Source: Clostridia bacterium
Lineage (GTDB): Bacteria; Bacillota; DSM-521; Neomoorellales; SLTJ01
DNA length: 5,132 nucleotides
Assembly (NCBI GenBank): GCA_014360105.1
Contig: JACIYD010000141.1
Span: 1-5,132 of the forward strand
Reading direction: 5' to 3'
Position 1 is the stretch's first letter. The number at the start of each line of letters is the position of its first letter. Positions 1 through 5,132 of this stretch are shown here, piece after piece. A model generated the notes under the pieces. It searched no databases. It saw only the letters and a program-made list of their open reading frames with translations, and was not told the origin of the DNA. The translations under genes and the position numbers were made by a program.

Positions 1-803
1 ATCTCTAATTGCGGGCCGAGGCGGCGGTGATCGCGGCGCTTAGCCTCCTCCAGACGTGCCAGGTAGGCCTCCAAGGCACTGGCCTGGGGAAAGGAGATAC
101 CGTAGATGCGCTGCAGCATTTCCCTGGTCTCCAAACCCCGCCAGTAGGCTCCGGCAACGCTCAGCAGTTTGACCGCGCCGATGTAACCCGTTGAGGGCAG
201 GTGCGGTCCCAAGCACAGATCGACGAAATCTCCCTGGCGGTATACGGAAACCGTTTCGCCTTCGGGCAGGTCATCGAGAAGCTCCAGCTTATAATGTTCG
301 CCGCGCTCCAGGAAAAGTTTCCTCGCCGCAGCCCGATCGATCTCCTCGCGCTCGAAGGGAAGGTCGGACCGGATGATGGCTTTCATTTCCGCCTCAATGC
401 GCCCAAGATCATCAGGTGTAAAGACATGCGGTGAGGCAAAGTCGTAATAAAAGCCCTCTTCAATTGCCGGGCCGATGGCAAGTTTGGTTCCGGGAAAGAG
501 GCGCTGTACCGCCTGGGCCATAACATGGGCCGTACTATGCCAGTAGACGCGCCGGCCCGCCGCGTCGTCAAAAGTGAGAAAGGCGATGCCCTCCCGCACA
601 TTTCGGTCGGGCAGGCTTGCCAGGGTCCGGCTAAGGTCATAGGCCTTTTCCCCTACCATTGCTGCCAGGATACCGGCATCCCTGCCGTAACAGCTTTCGG
701 CCACGGCCGCCAGGGTGGTCTCCGGCGCGACTTCCACCGCTTTTCCCTCTGCGGTGCGCAAGCGAAAGGCCCCATCTGTTTCTTCTACATGTATTTCGTG
801 CAC
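1..803 (-). CDS. thrS: Threonyl-tRNA synthetase, N-terminal part (3' end beyond window)
   Basis: Threonyl-tRNA synthetase charges tRNA-Thr with threonine in the cytoplasm and edits mischarged serine. I translated 267 uninterrupted codons from a GTG at 803 to the window edge. Residues 1 to about 62 form the TGS domain (starts VHEIHVEETDGAF). The editing domain follows, with the HxxxH motif HSTAH (H89, H93) and the second metal-type pair in DLCLGPH (C197, H201). The stretch around GAYWRG (218-223) and MLQRIYG (229-235) is also typical of the family. The fragment ends in the linker RRDHRRLGPQLE, just before the class II catalytic core, so aminoacylation motifs 1-3 are outside the window. The GTG was chosen because AGAGGAGGGG lies upstream (11 nt from AGGAGG to the start) and the family begins here. 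The gene has its own consensus promoter and an attenuator-like leader. No frameshift was seen. Confidence 0.97.
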   Translation of the reverse strand, partial: MHEIHVEETDGAFRLRTAEGKAVEVAPETTLAAVAESCYGRDAGILAAMVGEKAYDLSRTLASLPDRNVREGIAFLTFDDAAGRRVYWHSTAHVMAQAVQRLFPGTKLAIGPAIEEGFYYDFASPHVFTPDDLGRIEAEMKAIIRSDLPFEREEIDRAAARKLFLERGEHYKLELLDDLPEGETVSVYRQGDFVDLCLGPHLPSTGYIGAVKLLSVAGAYWRGLETREMLQRIYGISFPQASALEAYLARLEEAKRRDHRRLGPQLE

Positions 804-812
804 CGGCCCCGT

Positions 813-822
813 CCCCTCCTCT
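813..822 (-). promoter_or_regulatory. Ribosome binding site of thrS
   Basis: AGAGGAGGGG on the minus strand is a strong Shine-Dalgarno match. The AGGAGG core sits 11 nt before the GTG at 803, slightly longer than usual. It lies immediately downstream of the intrinsic terminator, so ribosome loading on thrS depends on transcription passing that terminator. Confidence 0.75.
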
Positions 823-824
823 TT

Positions 825-860
825 GCAAGAAGCCTCCCGCTCCAAAGAAGGACGGGAGGC
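825..860 (-). terminator. Intrinsic terminator (attenuator) in the thrS leader
   Basis: On the minus strand, GCCTCCCG (860-853) pairs perfectly with CGGGAGGC (839-832). Inner TCC/GGA pairs extend the stem past one bulged G, leaving a TTCTTT loop. A short, imperfect T tract (TTCTT) follows. The hairpin lies between the promoter and the thrS ribosome binding site, not after a gene, so it would act as a regulated attenuator. The weak T tract means some read-through is likely. Confidence 0.7.
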
Positions 861-876
861 CCGCGGTTTCACCTAA
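849..876 (-). promoter_or_regulatory. T-box-like antiterminator sequence, one key base altered
   Basis: The minus strand reads TTAGGTGAAACCGCGGG, close to the T-box core (AGG-TGGNACC-GCG). It differs at the second G of the TGGN that pairs with the tRNA acceptor end (TGAA here). GCGGG can pair with the downstream CCCGT, and AGG with CCT, leaving TGAAACC as a 7-nt bulge, as in T-box antiterminators. The downstream strand of this fold is also the 5' arm of the terminator, so the two folds exclude each other. Against a working T-box, only about 60 nt separate the expected transcript start from this element, too short for a canonical Stem I, and I could not identify a convincing specifier loop. 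It could be a degenerate T-box, an unusual short one, or chance similarity. Confidence 0.45.
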
Positions 877-904
877 CTCGGGGAAGGCACATCCCTCTCC
901 GTGG

Positions 905-914
905 CCGCTAGCGG
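905..914. repeat. Perfect 10-bp palindrome just downstream of the thrS promoter
   Basis: CCGCTAGCGG is self-complementary and lies about 18-27 nt after the expected transcript start. A second small inverted repeat, GGCG-T-CGCC, lies at 924-932 at the start site itself. They could be small leader hairpins or protein-binding sites. Nothing else in the window distinguishes these options. Confidence 0.4.
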
Positions 915-938
915 TGGGTTGCCGGCGTCGCCGCGCTA

Positions 939-967
939 ATTATAGCCCTGTCCGCTTATGCTGTCAA
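939..967 (-). promoter_or_regulatory. Consensus sigma-A (sigma-70 type) promoter for thrS
   Basis: On the minus strand the -35 box is TTGACA (967-962) and the -10 box is TATAAT (944-939), separated by exactly 17 nt. Both hexamers match the consensus perfectly. Transcription should start near 932, giving a leader of about 129 nt before the thrS GTG. That leader contains the attenuator. A perfect promoter fits a gene whose output is set later, at termination. It also makes thrS independent of the sirtuin transcript. Confidence 0.88.
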
Positions 968-1149
968 TGCCCGCCGGGTAACGCTTTGACGTCACTCCCC
1001 CAAATTCCAATCTAGTGGCCATCCATAGCCTCTGGCCGGCCTCCTCCCTCGGCCGCACTAACGCTGGTTAGCCACCACCTTGCTAACGTCGCTTGGAGCA
1101 AATCCCAGGCCTGCCGCCTGCAATTGCCTGCCTTCGTTATGGGGCGGCG
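968..1149. other. Intergenic region between the sirtuin and the thrS promoter
   Basis: I see no credible gene here. It contains the 8-bp palindrome TGACGTCA (987-994, about 20 bp upstream of the -35 box), a set of interlocking inverted repeats (1058-1087), and a possible GCCGCC/GGCGGC pairing just after the sirtuin stop. None of these hairpins is followed by a T tract, so no convincing terminator for the sirtuin operon was found. Confidence 0.6.
1058..1087 (-). repeat. Three-segment interlocking inverted repeat (GTTAGC / GCTAAC / GTTAG)
   Basis: On the minus strand, GTTAGC (1087-1082) pairs with GCTAAC (1072-1067) across a 9-nt loop. CTAAC (1071-1067) can instead pair with GTTAG (1062-1058) across a 4-nt CAGC loop. 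The two hairpins share the middle segment and so exclude each other. The region follows the sirtuin gene and lies about 90 bp upstream of the thrS -35 box. It would be transcribed only by read-through from the sirtuin operon or from an unrecognised promoter. Confidence 0.5.
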
Positions 1150-1986
1150 CTACGAGTGACTGCGTTCGGGCTGAGGCACGGGCAAGTCCAGGGCCCGCAG
1201 CAGATCGGTCATCACCTGGCCGATGGGTTCCTGGAGTACCACCTCGGCATCTCGGTCATAGGGCGTCGCCATCAGGTTAATAATGATTAGCCGGCGCGCG
1301 TATCGCGGGAGAGAGGCCACCGGATAAACCTGGAGGCTCGTGCCCACCACCAGCAGCGCGTCGCACTGGACGAGTTCCTGTTCTGCCTTGTGAAAATCCT
1401 CACTCATCATGTCACCGAAAAGGACGACGTCAGGCCGGATCATCCCGCCGCAGGGACAACGAGGCGGATTGGTCCCTCGCTGGAACTGCTCGAGCATCTC
1501 GTTAAAGGGAAAAGAAATACCACAGCGCAGGCAGTGGCCGCTTCGCAGATGGCCGTGCACCTCGTAGACCCGTTGAGAGCCAGCCTTAAGGTGCAGGCTG
1601 TCCACATTCTGCGTGACCACTCCTTTAATCAGGCCCTGCCGCTCCAGTTCGGCAAGCGCCAGGTGCCCCACGTTGGGCATGGCCTCGTTGATTTTTGCCC
1701 AACGCGGCAGGTTGGTCTTGAAGAAAAAAACAGGGTCGCTAAATAAGGCCTCGGCGCTGGCAACGCGCGTCGGGTCCATCTTCTCCCAGAGGCCCGTACC
1801 CGGGCTCCGATAGTCGGGAATGCCGCTTTCGGTGCTGATCCCGGCCCCCGTCAACGCCCAGTGCCTTCCCGGCTCGCGCAATATCTGGGCAATCCTGGCG
1901 ATCTTTTCCCCGTATGCGCCGTTCATCTCCTTCACCTCTCTTGCGCAAAATTCTGCATCGGGAGGGCAAATTCCTGCCTCGAGCAC
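1150..1986 (-). CDS. Sir2-family NAD-dependent protein deacetylase (sirtuin)
   Basis: Sirtuins remove acetyl or other acyl groups from protein lysines using NAD, giving nicotinamide and O-acyl-ADP-ribose. This 278-residue protein has the Rossmann NAD-binding motif GAGISTESGIPDYRSP (47-62), TQNVDSLH (125-132), the catalytic histidine in EVHGH (H144), a zinc site from CLRC (152, 155) and CPC (177, 179), and GTSLQVYP (215-222). Canonical sirtuins usually have CxxC in both halves; the second here is CxC. The zinc site and length of about 250 fit housekeeping CobB/SrtN-type deacylases, not the zinc-free defence SIR2 NADases. Two starts are plausible. The GTG at 1986 has AGGAG 4 nt upstream and follows the helicase stop by 17 nt. 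The ATG at 1926 (258 residues) has GAGAGGTG 6 nt upstream and gives a more typical N terminus. The preceding genes are the likely operon partners. Confidence 0.95.
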   Translation of the reverse strand: MLEAGICPPDAEFCAREVKEMNGAYGEKIARIAQILREPGRHWALTGAGISTESGIPDYRSPGTGLWEKMDPTRVASAEALFSDPVFFFKTNLPRWAKINEAMPNVGHLALAELERQGLIKGVVTQNVDSLHLKAGSQRVYEVHGHLRSGHCLRCGISFPFNEMLEQFQRGTNPPRCPCGGMIRPDVVLFGDMMSEDFHKAEQELVQCDALLVVGTSLQVYPVASLPRYARRLIIINLMATPYDRDAEVVLQEPIGQVMTDLLRALDLPVPQPERSHS

Positions 1987-1990
1987 TTTT

Positions 1991-1995
1991 CTCCT
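1991..1995 (-). promoter_or_regulatory. Ribosome binding site supporting the GTG start of the sirtuin
   Basis: AGGAG lies 4 nt before the GTG at 1986, in the 17-nt gap after the helicase stop codon. It supports translational coupling to the helicase gene. The competing signal GAGAGGTG (1933-1940) precedes the ATG at 1926, so this site does not settle the start. Confidence 0.5.
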
Positions 1996-2003
1996 GTGTC
2001 CTT

Positions 2004-4040
2004 CTAGTTTCCGGCACCCGGAATCGGACTGAGCTCTGCTGGATGCCGGCCGGCCGCACTCTTTGTCTCATAAGAAAAGAGAGTTTCAAGCAGCGTGCGC
2101 ACGATCACCCCGACCAGCCCGTTCTCCCGGTTTACCCACTGCAGGCAACCGTCCAGGCCAACGTCACTTTGCCGCAGTAAGGCTTCTACTTCCAGACAGG
2201 GTAAATGGGTGTAACGGCTCACCTCTTCTACCAGGGTATAGAGAGTATACCGGTACTGGCGACGGCAAAGGGTTTCTTCTCGCTTAACGATGAACCCGGC
2301 CGTATCCTCGTCGGCCAGTTCTCCTTCGGTGGCAACGCCGGAAAAGTAACGGAGGTACTTGCGACACGCCGCCTCGAGCGCCAGTACCACCCGGCCAGGA
2401 TCGCGGCGGTAATGCCGCACCACCTGCAGTGGAGGGGCGGCCGGAAGCGGTCTTTCCGTGGCCGCAGGCCTCTCCTGCGGCGAAGGGGGCCGGTTCCGCC
2501 ACCGCTGCAGGGCAAACATGGTGGTGCCGAGGTTCTTTCGGATTTCCTCCTCCAGAACAAGGCGGTTTTCTCTCGAAAGAAAAATGGTGGCCGTCTGCGG
2601 CATCGGCCCGATGGCCCGCAGGCAGCGCAATGACGATTGAAGAAGGAAGACCCTGCTGCGCGGCCTGCGGTACATGGCGGTAGCAAAAAGACTGCGGCAG
2701 TTCCACCCCTCGGTCCCTTTCCCCACGAGGAGAATGAATTGCTCCTGGGAGGCGGCAGTATCGAGGAGCCGGAAGCGGCGGATGTTCTCTTCGGTTACGC
2801 GACTGTGGTTAACGAGGATTTTCGTGCGCGGAATCCCTTCCTCGGCCAGAACCCGCTCCAGTACGGGGAGGAATTCCTCCTCTAGCTCTGCAATGGTCGT
2901 GCAGTAAAAGGCGATTTTAGGAAGCAGTCCTTCCCGCCGTTCCTCACCGTATTCGCGCCAGAAGCGAACCACTACGTCGCGGATAAAGTCCTCCGTTTTG
3001 GTGTTGGTATAGTCTACGAATCTCACCTGTTTGAGGTATCCTTCCCGGATCGCTTGCCGTAGGGAATAAAAGAAAACTACTTCAGGCAGCATTCTGCCTT
3101 CGACATAAGGAGTGCCCGTGAGATTGACGCATCCGGCCAGGGGAGAGATGCGGTGCAAGCGATTAATCGTCTCTCGCACACGCTTTAGATCCCTTGCTAC
3201 TACGCGGCCGAAGGCATGGTGCGCTTCGTCTACGAAGACGGCCAGATTATCCAGGCGTTCCAACTTGCGCAAGCGCCGGTTGACCTGCCATTCGCCCTCC
3301 CGTGCCTCCAATCTTTGCGCCATGGCCGCCTTCCTCAGGATGATCTTTTGCACATTGGAGACGATAACGTTGTAAAGGGAACCGGGAAGGACGGAGACCT
3401 CTGTATCCAGGTCGGTTAAGTAATGGTATTTCAGATTGGTGGCCAGGAAAAGGGCATATTCCCGCGGTACGACTTTGCCGTAGTCGAAATCGCGGATTTC
3501 GCGCAGCGATTCCAGAATGGTCGTATCAGGGGCAAAGATCAGGGCGTTTTTGGCAAAGCGCCGGTCTTCCGGGTGGTGTGCCGCCAGGATAAAGTCGTAA
3601 AAAATCATGGTGGCGATAAGGATGGTCTTGCCCGTCCCCATCGCCAGGGCAAAGAGCCAGTTGGGGTAGCGAAGCCCCCGCAATTCGGCGTCGAGGTCGG
3701 CAAAGCCTGCTTCCGGTCCGTGGGCCTCTTCTTTTGGCGCCGCAGCGGAAGTAGTCCCGGCGAGTCTCCGGTAGAGTTCCTTTACCGTGGGGTTTCCCTG
3801 GATCTCCTTAAGATAAACGTAGAGCTCGAAGGCATCTACCTGGGGCGCACGTAAGAAACCGACCGTGCGCAGATGGCGCAGCATGTGCCTGGTCTCAGGC
3901 AGGACCTCCCGGAAAAACTCACCGGCGAAAAAGGTTTCGTTTTCTTCGGGGTGGAGGCGCCGGCCGGCAAAGGTGGCGATCGTGTAGCCCCGCTTGGCCT
4001 CAAAGGCCTGCCAGAGGCGGTTTACCAGGAAAGCCGGCAT
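2004..4040 (-). CDS. DEAD/DEAH-box helicase, type III restriction Res-like, no visible nuclease domain
   Basis: Res subunits of type III restriction enzymes use ATP to translocate or switch on DNA and, with Mod, cleave it. This 678-residue protein has Walker A AMGTGKT (133-139), Walker B DEAHH (271-275), TGTPY (308-312), GTEGWNC (442-448) and motif VI QSSLRCLR (468-475, with arginine-finger candidates R472 and R475). A Pro-rich linker (about 517-538) leads to a C-terminal region of about 140 residues. Full Res proteins are commonly near 900-1000 residues and end in a PD-(D/E)XK nuclease; I find no such motif here. The protein stops soon after LFSYETK (654-660) with a tail rich in Gly, Ala and Pro. 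The start is the ATG at 4040, 1 nt after the methyltransferase stop, with GGAGG 9 nt upstream; an in-frame upstream extension would overlap that gene. It is either a truncated Res or a naturally nuclease-free helicase. Confidence 0.92.
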   Translation of the reverse strand: MPAFLVNRLWQAFEAKRGYTIATFAGRRLHPEENETFFAGEFFREVLPETRHMLRHLRTVGFLRAPQVDAFELYVYLKEIQGNPTVKELYRRLAGTTSAAAPKEEAHGPEAGFADLDAELRGLRYPNWLFALAMGTGKTILIATMIFYDFILAAHHPEDRRFAKNALIFAPDTTILESLREIRDFDYGKVVPREYALFLATNLKYHYLTDLDTEVSVLPGSLYNVIVSNVQKIILRKAAMAQRLEAREGEWQVNRRLRKLERLDNLAVFVDEAHHAFGRVVARDLKRVRETINRLHRISPLAGCVNLTGTPYVEGRMLPEVVFFYSLRQAIREGYLKQVRFVDYTNTKTEDFIRDVVVRFWREYGEERREGLLPKIAFYCTTIAELEEEFLPVLERVLAEEGIPRTKILVNHSRVTEENIRRFRLLDTAASQEQFILLVGKGTEGWNCRSLFATAMYRRPRSRVFLLQSSLRCLRAIGPMPQTATIFLSRENRLVLEEEIRKNLGTTMFALQRWRNRPPSPQERPAATERPLPAAPPLQVVRHYRRDPGRVVLALEAACRKYLRYFSGVATEGELADEDTAGFIVKREETLCRRQYRYTLYTLVEEVSRYTHLPCLEVEALLRQSDVGLDGCLQWVNRENGLVGVIVRTLLETLFSYETKSAAGRHPAELSPIPGAGN

Positions 4041-4041
4041 G

Positions 4042-5132
4042 TTATTTTGCCTCCAGCACTTCGAAATACTCCTCGGAAAGCACATCGACGATTTTTACGG
4101 CAATTTGCGGCCCCAGGCTTTGTGCCGGCAAATCATAGAAGCCCTTGACCAGGCCCATCTTCGGCGGGATATCCTGAATGGTCGGCCGGAAGCGCTCACC
4201 GTCATAACGGGGGTCGATGAAAACGGCCTCCACCATCGGGCGCCAATCCTCGATAATCTCCGCCTCGCCTTCCTGGCGAAGCTTCTGGATAAGAACGGGG
4301 GAATAGAATTGTCTGATTACGAGCCTCACCCGGTTCTCGTGGCGTTCTAGTACAAGGCTGGCTTCGGGCGGCCGCTTAAAAATAACGTCCTTCCGGTCTA
4401 AAAGAATGTCGCGCACCTCAAAGGGTATATTCACCACATTCAAGCGGCGCGCATAGGCCAAGACATCAGGTTCGTGACCGCTACACAGGAGAAGCACGCC
4501 CTGGCGGTAGGAGGTCTCGCGCCCGCCGTTCCACTTGCCCAGAACCTCGTTAAAAACCGCCTGGACGTCCTCCTTCGAACAAACCCGGTTAAGGTCGATC
4601 ACCTTGACCCATTTGCCGTCCAGCTTCCCGTCAAAGAAGGAGCGCTTCACTGGTTCCACGCCGTAGAGCTGCATGACGATTTCCTTTGCCTCGACGGCGT
4701 TCCTGAAGAGTTCGTAATGATTAACGTTGTAGACGGCAAAGCCCGGCACGCGCTCTCCCTGCTCCTCTTGCCGCCGGAGGACGGCCAATAACCGCTTGAC
4801 CGTCGCGTGTAGCGCCCCCCGGTTGATGTCCCCGGCAAGCCAGCGGCGCCCTAGCTTTTGGGCCACGACCGCCGTCGTGCCGGAACCGCAGAAAAAGTCG
4901 GCTACCAGGTCACCTGGCTCTGATGACGCCTGAATGATGCGCTCGAGCAGCGCCTCGCTCTTCTCCGTAGGATATCCGCTGGTGTAGGCATAAGCCGGGA
5001 TGTCAAGCCAGTTTGTGTCACAGGGCACTGCTTCCCGGGGAGGTACCCAGTACTCGGGGTTACCCGTCTTCGGGTTGGGGCGTAGGAATTCCTTTTGCCT
5101 GCCGGTCCTTTCCCAGTACTCTTCCAGCGTCA
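4042..5132 (-). CDS. Site-specific DNA methyltransferase, Mod-like C-terminal part (5' end beyond window)
   Basis: This enzyme transfers a methyl group from S-adenosylmethionine to DNA, and in type III systems the Mod subunit also recognises the target site. The frame is open from the window edge to the stop at 4044-4042, giving 362 visible residues. These include TEK (motif X, about 55-57) and DFFCGSGTT (motif I, SAM binding, about 78-86). Motif I near the middle, preceded by motif X, is the beta-class order, in which the catalytic DPPY lies upstream, here outside the window. The roughly 275 residues after motif I are long for a solitary methylase and fit a Mod-type subunit, ending in VKIVDVLSEEYFEVLEAK. 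The Shine-Dalgarno of the helicase lies inside its last codons, and 1 nt separates the genes, so they are translationally coupled. The target base and recognition sequence cannot be read from this fragment. An internal GTG at 5028 is not a likely start, since coding sequence with family character continues above it. Confidence 0.92.
   Translation of the reverse strand, partial: TLEEYWERTGRQKEFLRPNPKTGNPEYWVPPREAVPCDTNWLDIPAYAYTSGYPTEKSEALLERIIQASSEPGDLVADFFCGSGTTAVVAQKLGRRWLAGDINRGALHATVKRLLAVLRRQEEQGERVPGFAVYNVNHYELFRNAVEAKEIVMQLYGVEPVKRSFFDGKLDGKWVKVIDLNRVCSKEDVQAVFNEVLGKWNGGRETSYRQGVLLLCSGHEPDVLAYARRLNVVNIPFEVRDILLDRKDVIFKRPPEASLVLERHENRVRLVIRQFYSPVLIQKLRQEGEAEIIEDWRPMVEAVFIDPRYDGERFRPTIQDIPPKMGLVKGFYDLPAQSLGPQIAVKIVDVLSEEYFEVLEAK
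4050..4054 (-). promoter_or_regulatory. Ribosome binding site of the helicase gene, inside the methyltransferase end
   Basis: GGAGG lies 9 nt before the ATG at 4040 and overlaps the last sense codons of the methyltransferase. This fixes the helicase start at 4040 and indicates coupled translation of the two subunits. Confidence 0.75.

Noticed and set aside
525..1015. Plus-strand open frames across the thrS start and leader.
   Set aside because: They run antisense to clear thrS coding sequence and the promoter region, lack convincing ribosome binding sites, and give products of no recognisable family.
1019..1060. GGCC-rich hairpin after the sirtuin, considered as its terminator.
   Set aside because: The stem is only about 4 bp around GAGGGAGGA and no T tract follows.
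1034..2055. GGCCGGCC octamers at 1034-1041 and 2048-2055 flanking the sirtuin gene, considered as recombination or insertion boundaries.
   Set aside because: The match does not extend beyond about 8 bp, and such octamers are expected now and then at this GC content. A similar palindrome also occurs inside the helicase gene near 3960.
1739..2089. A minus-strand open frame spanning the helicase end and sirtuin start, considered as a frameshifted continuation of Res into its nuclease domain.
   Set aside because: Its sequence is an Arg-rich out-of-frame reading of the sirtuin N terminus and contains nothing like a nuclease motif.
2228..2706. Long open frames overlapping the helicase gene in other frames of the same strand.
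   Set aside because: The helicase frame is continuous here with family motifs on both sides. The other frames give Arg/Pro/Ser-rich products without motifs, as expected for shadows in GC-rich DNA.

Overview
The window is wholly bacterial, about 57-58% GC by eye. All four genes read on the minus strand, in the order DNA methyltransferase (5' end beyond the window), superfamily 2 helicase of the type III restriction Res type, sirtuin, then threonyl-tRNA synthetase (3' end beyond the window). The strong Shine-Dalgarno sequences, the GTG starts, and a possible T-box/attenuator leader before thrS suggest a moderately GC-rich Firmicute, perhaps a thermophilic Clostridia/Moorella-type lineage. That placement is inference from style; no marker in the window fixes the taxon.

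Right part (5132 down to 2004): a two-gene restriction-modification-like module. The methyltransferase fragment carries motifs X and I (TEK, DFFCGSGTT) and a long C-terminal region, as in beta-class Mod subunits. It is followed after 1 nt by a 678-residue helicase with Walker A, DEAHH, TGTP and arginine-finger motifs. The helicase is short for a Res subunit, and I see no PD-(D/E)XK nuclease domain at its end.

Middle (1986 down to 1150): a complete zinc-binding Sir2-family NAD-dependent protein deacylase. It begins 17 nt after the helicase stop codon with its own ribosome binding site, so it is probably co-transcribed with the module. Whether this is a functional link or chance adjacency is the main open question here.

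Left part (1149 down to 1): a noncoding stretch of about 350 bases, then thrS. The stretch holds a perfect TTGACA-17-TATAAT promoter, several small palindromes, an intrinsic terminator just ahead of the thrS ribosome binding site, and a T-box-like sequence whose pairing would compete with that terminator. The thrS product has its TGS and editing domains in the window; the catalytic domain lies outside. No RNA genes, CRISPR arrays, insertion sequences or transposases were seen.
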